From the NCBI GenBank assembly GCA_963681505.1, contig OY811976.1:8552677-8616676 (forward strand): a DNA stretch of 64,000 nt, given 5' to 3'. Below the pieces are notes generated by a model. The model saw only the letters and a program-made list of their open reading frames with translations. It made no database searches and had not been told where the DNA came from. This stretch comes from Eunapius fragilis. Lineage: Eukaryota; Porifera; Demospongiae; Spongillida; Spongillidae. Below, one piece after another: positions 35,301 through 47,053 of the stretch (positions within the stretch are counted from its first letter, which is position 1; each line of letters begins with the position of its first letter). Position numbers and translations under genes: made by a program.

Positions 35301-37546
35301 GATGAGACCAGCAGCTCCGTCATGACAGAGGTGCCAAGACCAGGTGTGAATGTGCACTGCAGCAATGGTCATAGATTCTGCTGGTCAGTATAAACTAGTG
35401 CAAATTAATGTAATCTTAATATTGTATTAAATCAACACAGGACATGTTTGCAGGAGCCCCATGAGCCTTGCAACTGCGACCTGTGGGAGAAATGGAAGGC
35501 TGAATTATTAAGTACGTGTAGTTATTTGAAAGCAGACTGCTGCAGTGTATGAATTGAGTGTAATGTGTTAGCTGAAGGAGCCTTCACACTGCCTGTGGAT
35601 ATCCAAAATGCTGATTTGATGATAGCATGTACAAAGAGCTGCCCTCGCTGCAGGTGAGATGAGCTTAAATGAGTAACAGGTTCTTCCACCACACTGATTT
35701 AAATTTAGGGTGCGGATTGAAAAAAATGAAGGCTGCAATCACATGACATGTACCAAAGTAATCATATTTTGTTAATGGTGTTGTAAATTTGATATTGTTA
35801 GTCATCCATACGACATTTCTCTATAGTATTGCACAATGTAACCTGTGTGTCTCCTACATCATAGTGCAGACATGAGTTCTGTTGGATATGTCTGACATCA
35901 TGGTCGAAGCATGGGTCTCAAACTGGCGGATATTACAGGTGGGATGGGTTACAGCATGCATGCGGATGTAAAATATTTTAATGCCGCTGCAAGTGCCTGC
36001 ATCATGATGGAAGTTTTTGGGATGTTCAAATGCTAGATTAGATACTACTCAAATATTATTTAAGCACATGCAATACAGAGCTGGGGATTATGATATGCTT
36101 GAAATCACATACTGCATTTTGCTATATGCAAGAGCTGCATTAACATAATTCTCATCTAGGAGCTCCTAAATCAATGATTAAGCATTTCCTTGCTTGTTTT
36201 GAAATAATTAGGCTTGATTGCATAATATCACTTTCTCACTACACATCAGATCGTTTTTTTTTTACATCCACAGCTGCAATCGGTATCATGAACAGGCCAT
36301 TGCCAAACAGATTGGTGAAGAACAAAAGAAAGAAATGATCAAATCAATAAAGCGCAAACATTATAGTGAACGCTACAACAACCATCTGCTCAGCTACAAG
36401 GTGAATTCACAAGAGATGATTTAACTGATTATTGCTACTAGTTCATTAAATTACCTTTAATAACAATGCTACAAAATGATTGCGCCATTTTAACTGCGTA
36501 TTTTGTAGTCACTTTATGCTGTTCAATTCATCTTCATAATTGATCCTTTCCTCATCTAGATTGAGTCAGAACTTGCACTAACCGCTGCCCAGAAGGGTAA
36601 GGGGCTAGCCACAATGGAACTTAATCTGGAGAGAACTGGTAAAGTGATTGAATGGTTTCATTACTATAATACATGCTGTCATATTTTGCAAGGCCTACAT
36701 AACATATAAATGAAAATGCTACTGCAAACATTTTCCACATTTAATGGTACTAATACTCAAGGTATGCAGGATCGTTTGCAATTACTGAGATATGCGTGCT
36801 TAAACACAAACCATTCTTTATTTTGAGAGGGGGGGCTTGTGTGTGATACTTTACATATGCATACATTGCTTATGATTGCTGGTTTCATCAGTACACTTAA
36901 TTCGTTAAGACTTGAAATATTAATACACATTCATTTCAACTATTTATAAAATCGGATTCGATACGTGTACCGAGGTCTTGATTTGTGCCTTAAATCTCCA
37001 ATCACCGCAGTGGCAATGGTTGCAGAAAGAATGCCCACCTTAAAAAAGGATGCAGAAGCAAACAATACTGCTACTGGGCTAGGAGATCTCCCAGAGGACA
37101 ACTTTCTGGTGAAAGTCACTGCAGTGCTATTAAACGCACGACAGATCCTTGCAGCCTCATATGCCCTAGGGTACTTCATCCCAGATGATAAAGAAGATCA
37201 TAAGGATATTCACGAGTCACTGCAAGTAGGTTGGCCATTCCAGTATTGATGGGGAGGGGCACACCATATCTCTTTACAAATCGGCTCAACAAGCTTTCTC
37301 TTATAGTGCATGTTGGAAGAATGGGTGGAGAAACTATCACAGATGGTGAACAGACCATACCTCTGCACCCCACACTCAGTCATGGTGGCCACTGCCAGGG
37401 ACGTTGACTATGCCTGCGAGGTCTACGTGGGAGACATGAAGAAGCACGGCCTATCGCAACTGATGCCTCCACCACCTTCCAGCCTTCTTCTTTTAGCTGA
37501 TTCCTACTCCCCTCCCCCTTCCCCTCGTTTTCGCAGTTATACTTGA
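32352..37546 (+). CDS. ANKIB1-like RBR E3 ubiquitin ligase, copy E (intact, 747 aa)
   Basis: Exons: 32352-32810, 32863-32919, 33375-33500, 33559-33606, 33694-33765, 33821-33860, 33910-34034, 34127-34206, 34501-34582, 35166-35383, 35441-35511, 35572-35653, 35709-35757, 35865-35938, 36274-36400, 36560-36638, 37011-37225, 37307-37546. All phases join and no stop interrupts. Domains: MGSLES N-terminus, ankyrin repeats, UBA-like segment, RING1 from Cys310 (CIVC ... CEHHICQEC), IBR, RING2 with catalytic-type Cys about 496 (EGCNHMTC), then WICLTSW where the relatives read WICLTPW, Ariadne domain. Intron 1 is only 52 bases. The C-terminus after KKHG differs from A, C and D, and the sequence just upstream of exon 17 is unrelated to theirs, so this copy has a recombinant 3' part. 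Intron 9 holds a 430-base CCCTCC tract. Confidence 0.9.
34605..35035 (+). repeat. CCCTCC/CCTCACC polypyrimidine tract, intron 9 of copy E
   Basis: About 430 bases almost free of purines on the + strand, with CTCACC variants in the middle. A long open frame through it is compositional, not a gene. Confidence 0.9.
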
Positions 37547-37914
37547 TGCATTTAATGTTTGTGTGTGTGCTGCGGCAATGTTGAAATATGGAATTAGTCA
37601 CCACCACCACCACCTATGATTGATTGGTCATGAGAATGATGATTTTTCAAACTGATCATGAGTGTCACGAAGGTAGTGTTTTGTCAAGGTTATGCAGGTT
37701 CACAAGAGTAAGTGATCAGTTTATTATCTCTGGAACAATCATTTCCTGGATACGTTTGTAGTTGTGCAATCATGAATCTACTCTTGTAATAATGGAACTT
37801 TAATAAACATTAGCGCTTTGGGATAACCCTTATTGCAGCCAAACGAAAAGTAAAATTGAAAAAGGTACTTCGTTAATTAGATGTCGCGTTGAACCGTAGG
37901 TCACCTCAGATGCG
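37547..37914. other. Short intergenic region before copy F
   Basis: No THAP fragment and no spacer repeat here. AATAAA occurs at 37802-37807. Presumably holds the copy E 3' UTR and copy F promoter. Confidence 0.45.
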
Positions 37915-38537
37915 ATGGGAGGGATCGAGTCGAAATTCAACACCCTGCTGGAACAGGGTAAGGAGACGGAGGCCATAGAGATGTGGGACTCGAAACTCGA
38001 CCTTCTCCATCGCTACAACCCCAACGCCCCCATACGGGGATGGAGCATCAGCGGGGACACACCTCTCCACTGCGCGACGAGATCCGGCTTGCAGATCGTA
38101 GTGTCGAGGCTGATGGAGCAAGGCGGGAACCCCTTCCTCAAGAACCATAAAGACCAGACCCCACTGCACCTGGTGTGCACGTCGGCCAGGAACTCTTCAA
38201 GGACCAGCAAGAAGAGGGCCGCCATTCTGGAGGTGCTCCTGTCCAAGGTGGCTCCCCCGGCGTCCTCCCCCGTAGAGACGGGAGACGGCAGTGATTCGTA
38301 CTTGAACGTCACGGACAGGGTTAGGCTTTTCCTCAATAGGTTCAATTCCATTTTGTTTAATTTTATTTTTAAACCTTTTTGTTGTTATGCCGTTTTGTAG
38401 CCGTCGAAGAACACGCCCTTACACTTGGCAGCTGCTTCTGGTCTCCTCGACTGCGTGGAGGTAGGTTCGTTAACAAATGGCTTACAACTTGAGATAATCT
38501 ATTGAGATATTTGCTTGCTATTTCCGCACGCACACGG

Positions 38538-38587
<50 letters not shown>

Positions 38588-40503
38588 CTCCACCCTCCCC
38601 ATCTCCTTTTCCCCACTTCAAATGTAAACCTTGAGCCACCCAAAAAATGGCCAATGCCTGCCCGCCAATGCCCTCTTCCACTTCTGCATATCTACACTGC
38701 ATGGCAATGGATCATTTGGTTGTGTAATGGTTTGTGGGACGTTCGATTATCTTAGCATCATGCTGTGCTGACAATCATTGTGGAGGGAATTTTAAGCTTT
38801 CCCTAATAAGGAAATATTACAATTATTAGATTTCAATATGATACATGTACTTATTGTTTCTGCAGGTCTTGCTTGCCCATGGAGCTCCATTGTTTGTGCG
38901 CAACATAGCGGGACAGACGCCATGTGAGGCAGCCTGGAGTGCCAAGCAGCTTATTGTTGCTAAGCTGTTGGAGTCACGAATGGTTCTATTGGTAAGGTCC
39001 AGGGGCATACCTACCTGTCTTCATATAAGGAATGGTTCTATTGGTAAGGTCTAGGGGCATACCTATCTGTCTTCATATAAGGTTTTGGGGGGGGGGGGGG
39101 GGGGGGCACTAGGATCAATACTACTTCCTGCTCTCTTGCCCCCTCCTCCCAGGGGTGATCCAGGAAGATGGGGCCCCAATTATAAACAGTTATAAGTGAG
39201 AAGTGGGCGTGGCTCACCAAAGGGCTGTGGGTACGGGAGGGGGAATATGGAAGCTTTGATAGCTATGCATTCATAATGCAATTTTAAGTGCTATATTGCG
39301 TGACTATGAATATATAATTAGATGGACACCCCCCCCCCCCCACCGGATCCACCACTGCCCCCCTTCCTTACTTCTGCCTGTTTCGCTCCTCTTCTTCCTC
39401 CTCCTCTCCTGCTCTTTCACATGTGTTGCATGTATACCATGGTTCTATTTGATTGCAGAATACAGATGATCTCATGCAGACTACTGCTCATTTCAGAAGC
39501 AAGGTAAGGTAAAGCCTTTCTCTGGTGATGTGCATGTGTCTGGACACCTCCCTTCTCCTCTATGGCAGTCTTTTTATACACCAGAAACTTTACAGACCCT
39601 GAAGATGGAGGTTGTGGAGAGGCTTGCCAAACTTCTGACTGTGAGATTGTTTGTGTGTCTGTTGAGCATGTGTGCAAGAATGCTGAAATTTCTGTTCACA
39701 CACCTTGTTGTCACCTTTAAATAATTGGTGCCCCGCCTTCTTTTTATGTACTTTTGGCAACCATCTTGGTAAATAGTCATAGTTTATGCTTTTGGCATTA
39801 TTACATAACTGATGCACTCAACGGGCTTTTCAATGGGTTGACACGGCTTCTTAGAAGAAGCCTCCAAAAATTTGGACTGCCTTGTTAGAGAACAGGCGCC
39901 CGTAAGTGTTGTAATATAGTGGTGTCAGCAGGCACACCTCACTTGACGATCACGGGTGTGCCAACTGCCCTCTGATAAGGACGTTAAGATACGAGGGTGA
40001 GACGCCTTCCTATTTATATTGCTTTCCAGAGCAACCACTTGTGGGTTTCGATGAATGTAATTGCACTCGACCCCACAGATTTCCCCTATACCTGCGGAAG
40101 TGCTGCTTCAGGCGTTTGGTATGTTTTGTATATAGCCACCCTTTTCATATATGTGTGTGTGTGTGAGTGTACGTACATGTACGTATGTGTATCTATGTAT
40201 CTATGTATGTATTATGTCTGTGTGTATGTATGTATGTATATATGTATGAATGTATATATGTATGTATGTATGTAAGTATGATGTACGTACGTACAGATGG
40301 GTGTGTGTGTATGTGTATGTATGTATGTATGTATGTATGTATGTATTTATCTATGTGTGTATGTATGTATGTATGTATGTATGTATGTATTTATTTATGT
40401 ATGTATGGATGTATGGATGTATGGATGTATGGATGTATGTATGTAATCTCATGCTAATGCATGGGTTACATACATGACATGATTAATGTGGGTGCTATAA
40501 CTA

Positions 40504-40551
<48 letters not shown>

Positions 40552-41966
40552 GTTGGTCTGAGGAGCTTGTTATTGAAGCTTGGAAAAATGACAAAATTGC
40601 TACCTGCGAGAGGGCGGGGCTTAGTGTGGAGCAGGTTTCGGATGCAGGAAAGACTGAACCTTCTCTGTCTGGAGTGAATAAGGTAGGGAGTGGTGTGGGG
40701 TGATGGGGTGTGTATGCGTGTGTTTTTTAATTGTGCATCCATGGCCTAACTCTCCCCCTCATCCCTCCCCCCCCTCCCCCACGCTATCAAACCACACCAG
40801 TGTGAGATCTGCCTTGAGGATATTCCAGCGGACCAGAGAGTCTTCACCCCTTGCAGACACCTCATTTGCAAGACATGTTGGCCAAGGTTGGGAGGGAGAG
40901 GAGGGAAGTGTTGCTTTGCCATGTGCTACAAGGTTGGGAGAGAGAGGAGGGAAGTGTTGCGTTGCCATGTGCTACAAGGTTGGGAGGGAGAGGAGGGAAG
41001 TGTTGCTTTGCCATGTGCTACAAGGTTGGGAGAGAGAGGAGGGAAGTGTTGCGTTGCCATGTGCTACAAGGTTGGGAGAGAGAGGAGGGAAGTGTTGCGT
41101 TGCCATGTGCTACAAGGTTGGGAGGGAGAGGAGGGAAGTGTTGCTTTGCCATGTGCTACAAGGTTGGGAGGGAGAGGAGGGAAGTGTTGCTTTGCCATGT
41201 GCTACAAGGTTGGGAGAGAGAGGAGGGAAGTGTTGCTTTGCCATGTGCTACAAGGTTGGGAGGGGGAGGAGGGAAGTGTTGCTTTGCCATGTGCTACAAG
41301 GTTGGGAGAGAGAGGAGGGAAGTGTTGCTTTGCCATGTGCTACAAGGTTGGGAGGGAGAGGAGGGAAGTGTTGCTTTGCCATGTGCTAGTATACCCCCTG
41401 TACACTTGCGCATTTGGTGTTATCAAATGGGTGTGGCTCATGTGTCCATGGTTATATGGTACGATACCTTTTAGGTTTTTGGAAGTTCAGATTCAGGAGA
41501 CTGGGGGTAAGGAGGTGAGATGTCCAGCCTTTGGGTGCTTCAAAGTGGTCCCTAATGTGAGTATACAAGTGTATGTGTGTTGAGAGGGTTTGAGGGGGGG
41601 GGGGGGATTTGGGATGGTGATGGATCGTTACTTGCTGGTGCAGAGGGGAAGTGTTGCTATTGGTAATAGGTGCAAAGGGGGGGAGGACTTTGATGGTGGA
41701 GCCTGTGTGGGGGCTTACATTGTTTTTTGTCTGGGTGCGTGTGTTAGTATTTTCATGCGTGTAAACTATTTTGGGTAGTAGCATTTGAGAAATTGATAAC
41801 ACATTTCTCTTGAACCCAGTGTGCATGGCCACAACTGGATTTAGAAGTGTTTCTGTGTCTATGATGCTGCAGCATATACACTCACCATACATTAAGTTAT
41901 ACACACTTATGTACATGCACACACACACACACAACACACACACACACACAACACACACACACACAC

Positions 41967-42003
<37 letters not shown>

Positions 42004-42018
42004 CACACACACACACAC

Positions 42019-42072
<54 letters not shown>

Positions 42073-42467
42073 CATACCCGCCTGTACACCTGCTCATCAA
42101 AACACCTTACTCAGAGACTACCCTATGTTACATGTTACACTTGCTTCAAAAAGTTATGTATTTACTTTTATCCCGTGCATCCAGGAATTTATTGCCAGCG
42201 TTGTTTCACCCGAGCTGTACCAGAGGTACACTACCCTCAATCTGCAGCAGTTTGTGTCCGAATATAGGGGTGTGAAGTGGTGCCCCCATCCTGGGTGTGA
42301 TCAAGCCGTGGCCACACCCGAACAACAGAGCGCAGAGAGGAGGAAGGAGAACGCTGGACTGAACGTGTGGTGTGGAAAGCGTCACGCCTTTTGCTGGTAC
42401 CCATCTCTTTTACAATTCTCTTACTTCAGTAACAATGTATGCTTGTTCTACTAATCACACACACATA

Positions 42468-42509
<42 letters not shown>

Positions 42510-45500
42510 ACATGTAACCAGGAGGCACACGAACCCTGTGGGTGTGCCCTGTGGAGAAAATGGAAGGAGGTTGTCATGGAGATGACGGCAGGTAGGAGGG
42601 ATGGGGGAAGGAGGGGCAGTCGCTCTGTCTTTGGTCATCAAGACTGCCATATCTACTGCAGGATTGAACAGTCGGTCTGTGGAAGAGGTGATGGCAAATA
42701 TGAGATGGCTGGTTAACTACACAAAACCATGTCCTCACTGCAAGTAATTCAACGAAGTGTTGATGTGCTTTAATTGGGAATGTTGTATTGTAACCTGTTA
42801 TTGCAACATTTTGATGCATGCGTCACTTTCAATATTGGTCATGCTTTGGTCAGTGGGAAATTATATGGTGTAGAATACAGCCAGTGTAAATGTGCTGTGT
42901 TAATAACTGTATCTGTTTCGATAATCATAATATGTCCACTATATACAGCTGCTATTTTTTTTCCTCCATTGCATACTATGCTCTCTACCAATGGATACTG
43001 TTTTATATGCATGGTACTAGTATGGCGTCAGATAATTTATCGTGTGCTGGTGCATTGGAACTTAAACTTCAACTGGGTGTGTCTTATCGAAAACTCAATC
43101 CCCTCCCCCTCCCCTCCCCCTCCCCTCCCCCTCCCCCTCCCCCTCCCCCTCCCCTACCTCCCCTCCCTCACCCCTACCTCCCCTCCCCCACCCCTACCTC
43201 CCCTCCCCCACCCCTACCTCCCCTCCTACCTCCGCTCCCCCACCCCCACCTCATCCACCCCTACCTCCCCTCCCCCACCCCCACCCCACCTCCCCCTCAT
43301 GCAGTGCTCCTATCCAAAAGAACGAAGGCTGCAATCACATGACCTGCAAGAAGGTTAGCAGGTCTCCTCACAGAGGACCTGGCTGTCATGTCTACCTAAA
43401 AACTGTGCATTGTGATCTTGTGCAGTGTCGATATGAGTTCTGTTGGGTGTGCCTCGACTCTTGGAACACCCATGGTTACAAAACCGGCGGTTACTTTAAG
43501 TGAGGTTCATTAATGAATATCTCTCCATTGCGTGTGATGGTCTTCATTTTTTTGGCGGATTATGCCACCAGCTGCAATCGCTACAAGCAGCAGGAGAAGG
43601 CCCAGCGGGACTTGGAGAAGACCAAGAAAGGTATGGAGGAGAGGCTGGTGCGTGATGTGATTAAGGAGGCAAAGGAGAAGAAGATGAGATTCAAGCACTA
43701 CCATGAGCGATACCTAGAGCACTGCCACAACGTTCAGGTTTGCATCACAAGCAGTGTTTTTATTTGTAATATCAGTGATTATTTACCCTATGGTGTTACT
43801 ATGGTGATGCCGAATATTTTTTTGGCAGTGTTGCTTCTTGGTTGTCCTTGCTTGGCGATGTACAATGTGTTTATTGATTGAATAAAAGTGCATTTTAAAC
43901 TTGTGTTGGTTACACGTGTAACAAATTAGTCGATTTGTTGAAGGGAACCTGTTGATCATCAGAATGAGTGAGCCAAGGTACTGTTAAGTGATCAAATTAG
44001 TCCTAATCACTCATTCAGATGTTAAGCTGCAGAATCAATTTATTAGTATTTACCCTCCCTTCTCCCTCACCCCTCCTTCCCTCCTCCCACCCTCCCACCC
44101 TCCCTCCTCCCACATTAGCTCGAGCTGAAACTCTTTGAATCCTCTGTTGACAAGTCCAATCAGCTCATTACACTGCATCAGGTACTGGACAGAAACGGTA
44201 AGTCGTGCACGTAACAAATTAATGTGCAGCGTAAATTATTACAGTTTTCAGTTTCATGCCAGTAACGTTTTCACTGGCCATGCACAAAATCGACGTCACA
44301 TTTTAATCCTCTCATGTGACTTCTGCCTCTACATTTCTTAAACAGTTTCAAAACTGAAAGAACTCATGGTGTCCACAGCAGGTGCACCGCCGCCACCCGT
44401 TGCCGTGGCTGCTGAGCCACCCACGCCACCTGGTCCGCTGGTGAAGGGAAACCTGTTTGAAGACTGCCTGTTTGTCCTGATCAACTTGCGCGTGGTCCTC
44501 TCGGCCTCCTATGCTCTGGGGTACTTCATTCCCGACAGCGACGAAAATGACAGACGAGCCCACGACAGTGCTCAGGTATGGGCTGCATTTCTTTTTATTG
44601 TTGCCGAGCTAGGAGAAACCAAATGAATGTGTAATCATTTTCCACCTACCGGGGCAAACGCTTGATTCGAAATGTATGAATAATTAAAACTGAAGCGCCT
44701 TTTAATAAACTCAGTGATGGATATTTCAATTCTCAGTGTGTAAGGGTCATTTTGTACAACTGACATTTCGGACTTCCAGAATGCCAGTAATTTATGTGCT
44801 AGGTCCAACAATCCACTAAATAAGCATGCTTATACCTATAAATATATGGGCGAAAAGGGACCTAGCGCATATTATAAAATTTTCCAGGATGCAGCATCAA
44901 AGTTGATGCGTGCAATTAAATGTACGCGTAATTAAAAATTCAGGCCACTATAACTCCATGACGGACAGACTAATTTCCAGTGCTTAAGAAAGAACTTGTA
45001 GAGGACATTGGTGTCTGTTAGAATGTGAAATAATTTGAAAACTTGAAAGAATATGTGCTAGGTCCCTTTTCACTGCCTCAATCCCATAATCCCATATATG
45101 GGACAAAAAGGGACCTATGCTCATATCATTTTCAAGTTTCAAATTATTTCATTTTCAAAGAGACACCTATGCCCCCTCTACAACTTCTCTCTTACATAGT
45201 CTGTCCATCATGGAGTTATAATGGCCCGAATTTTTAATTATGCGTACATGCGTCAACTTTGATGCTCCTTTCTGGAAAATTTATAATAATGTGTGAGGTC
45301 TCTTTTTGCTGCAACAATTAATCCAATATATGGGATCAAGGCAGCGAAAAGGGACCTAGCGCATATTATAAAATTTTCCAGGATGCAGCATCAAAGTTAA
45401 TGTGTGCAATTAAATGTACGCGTAATTAAAAATTAAGGCCACTGTAACTCCATGATGGACAGACTAATTTTCTGTGCATAAGAAAGAAGTTGTAGAGGAC

Positions 45501-45990
45501 ATAGGTGTCTCTTTGAAAATGAAATAATTTGAAAACTTGAAAACATATGTGCGGGGACCATTATAATTATGGGACAAAATCACCCAGTTTTTCTTGTTTT
45601 CAAAAAAAAATTATTTTCCATCAACTGCAAAGAGCCTATATCAAATGGTCCTTATGCAGCCAAAAATTCTGTCATAAAGTCATAAGGCACCCATGAATTT
45701 CAATGCGACATTACTTTTCTTACATTTGTCCGGAAAATGTATCATCATAAGGGCGATTTTGCTGGACAACAATGTATATGTGCAAACCTTTGCAGGGGTG
45801 CTTAGAGGTACTCACCGAGCGCCTTGCACAGATGTTGAACAGGCCCTACCTCTGCACCCCTCACCACGACATGGTCCAGACAGCCAGCTCCCTGGAGCAG
45901 ACATGTCTTAGCTACCTGGCGATCGCCGAGCCCATCGCTCAGCGCCTGTCGGAAGTGGCCCAGGATTCGGCAGAAGACCTTCCCTACTAA
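37915..45990 (+). CDS. ANKIB1-like RBR E3 ubiquitin ligase, copy F (intact, diverged, 738 aa)
   Basis: Exons: 37915-38319, 38401-38460, 38866-38991, 39459-39503, 39569-39640, 40079-40118, 40552-40682, 40801-40886, 41475-41556, 42185-42396, 42509-42591, 42662-42743, 43305-43353, 43426-43499, 43572-43737, 44119-44197, 44346-44575, 45796-45990. Phases all join. MGGIES start (G2/S6), ankyrin repeats (about 48-210), UBA-like segment, RING1 C294/C297/C311/H313/C316/C319 (CEIC ... CRHLICKTC), IBR (WCPHPGC, HAFCWTC, EPCGC), RING2 with catalytic-type Cys484 (EGCNHMTC) and CRYEFCWVC, Ariadne domain, [13 protein letters not shown] near the end. It keeps the RBR layout of human ANKIB1 but ends soon after the Ariadne domain. 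Protein clearly diverged from A, C, D and E. Introns are crowded with micro- and minisatellites. Likely the older paralogue, by inference. Confidence 0.92.
38538..38584 (+). repeat. (CA)n microsatellite in intron 2 of copy F
   Basis: Uninterrupted CA dinucleotides, about 23 units. Confidence 0.95.
38978..39083 (+). repeat. 52-bp tandem duplication spanning the exon 3 splice donor of copy F
   Basis: The block GAATGGTTCTATTGGTAAGG ... CTTCATATAAG occurs twice in a row, so the end of exon 3 and its GTAAGG donor are present twice. Only the first fits the frame used by the other copies. A G run (39087-39106) follows. Confidence 0.85.
40180..40445 (+). repeat. (GTAT)n microsatellite in intron 6 of copy F
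   Basis: About 260 bases of TATG/GTAT tetranucleotides with GGATGTAT variants at the end. Confidence 0.95.
40505..40549 (+). repeat. (CA)n abutting the exon 7 acceptor of copy F
   Basis: About 22 CA units run directly into the TAG acceptor at 40549-40551. There is no ordinary polypyrimidine tract between. Confidence 0.9.
40887..41390 (+). repeat. 46-bp minisatellite, about 11 units, intron 8 of copy F
   Basis: Unit starts GTTGGGAGAGAGAGGAGGG and ends GTGCTACAAG. The first unit begins exactly at the splice donor of the RING1 exon (CCAAG/GTTGGG), and every unit ends CAAG/GTTGGG, copying that donor context. Units vary at GAGAGAG/GAGGGAG and TTGCGT/TTGCTT. Open in all three + frames, so long ORFs here are artefacts. 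Confidence 0.92.
41917..42070 (+). repeat. (CA)n microsatellite with ACAACAC interruptions, intron 9 of copy F
   Basis: About 150 bases of CA with regularly spaced AACA interruptions. Confidence 0.95.
42455..42507 (+). repeat. (CA)n forming the exon 11 acceptor of copy F
   Basis: The CA run ends in CACAG at 42508, which is the acceptor itself, followed by GACATGTAACC of exon 11. Confidence 0.9.
43102..43300 (+). repeat. CCCCT/CCCTACCT tract before exon 13 of copy F
   Basis: About 200 bases of CCCCTCC then a CACCCCTACCTCCCCTCCC-type repeat, ending just before the CTCATGCAG acceptor. Confidence 0.9.
44848..45578. repeat. Three alternating copies of a 230-260-bp repeat, intron 17 of copy F
   Basis: A module starting AAAAGGGACCTAGCGCATAT lies at about 44848-45103 (+), 45104-45333 (inverted) and 45334-45578 (+). 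Shared inner parts include CAGACTAATTT and GTAGAGGACAT. The start, and its complement in the inverted copy, suggests terminal repeats GGGACCTA. A diverged copy is at 57486-57685. Non-coding, probably a transposon family. Confidence 0.8.
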
Positions 45991-47053
45991 CGGACTAAAC
46001 GGCCGTAATATCATGTTCACTTCAGTTGTGACCCCCATTTGTGCATGTGTGTGTGTATATGTGTGAGCTACATGGTATGTGTGACTTCTTGTATTGTATT
46101 GCGTTGCCTTGTATAACGGTAGGGAAAGTTGGGATGCATAAAACATGTAGTGAATTGCTGCTGCACTGCGCAAGGACACGTGGATGCCCCCCCCCCCCAC
46201 TTCCACTTACCATAACTCTGTACCCTACGTGGTCTTTCAGCTTCAAGTCGTCAGCACCCTCATGGTGCTCTGACCAGTGCCATTCAAACATACCCGTTCA
46301 TTGCCACATGAATAACGTGGCCTCTATTTTGTCGAGAGCTTATTAATTTCCCAATACTTTAAACGACACAAATAATTTAAGGACGTCTTTTTCACATCCT
46401 AATAAGCTAGCTTTTTTTTCATCACGTGATTTATTCTGTGCACCGGATCGTGTATTTTAAGTGTGAACCTTCCCGGGATTGATTTACTCGCCGCCATGTT
46501 TTTTGGTGTCCTAACTATTTTTACACCATCAGTCCACGAGCTGTTGCCTAGCGACAAAGGGAGACGGCACAAAATCAATATGGTCGCCCTAGTATAGGTA
46601 AAACAAAACAATGGTATGTTGGAATGCGTTCTTCTTTTTTCTTTTTGCGATCTCCCCACGTATCTGTAACGAAATGTTTATATACGGCGATGGGGTGATG
46701 TCCTGATGAATCCGATCGCTGCAATCCATCGTTTCCTCTGAAATCCATCCGATGGGATACGAAATAGACGGATATCTTTTCTTTTAAAAGCGCAGAAAAG
46801 CTTAGGCATTATACGTGCTCGTGTTGTTCATAGGCGCCACACTTTATAATGAATCATGAAGTAAAAATAGTTAGGACACCAAAAAACGTAGATGTGAACC
46901 TTCCCGGGATGACACTGCAACCTTTCCATACTAAATTTAGCCCCCGACCTATACTTAGCGAAGGCCCGTCCCTACTATTATTATCACCCAGTCACGTGCG
47001 CATGAACCTTTCATTCCTGTCATTGTATAGATGATCTTTGAATTGAAACCGTG
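45991..47053. other. Intergenic region between copy F and first CARD-like gene
   Basis: No gene recognised. GGTGTCCTAACTATTTTTAC at 46505-46524 reappears inverted at about 46860-46885, and TGTGAACCTTCCCGGGAT occurs directly at about 46461-46479 and 46893-46910. This may be a small element or a rearranged promoter region. Confidence 0.5.

Noticed and set aside
40700..41583. Three overlapping + frames of 207-231 codons
   Set aside because: All read the 46-bp minisatellite in different frames. The period, not selection, keeps them open.
41897..42100. Cys/Val-rich minus-strand frames over (CA)n
   Set aside because: GTGTGT translates to CVCV. Microsatellite artefact.
44366..44626. Separate small gene on the + strand
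   Set aside because: It is exon 17 of copy F with intron read-through at the end.
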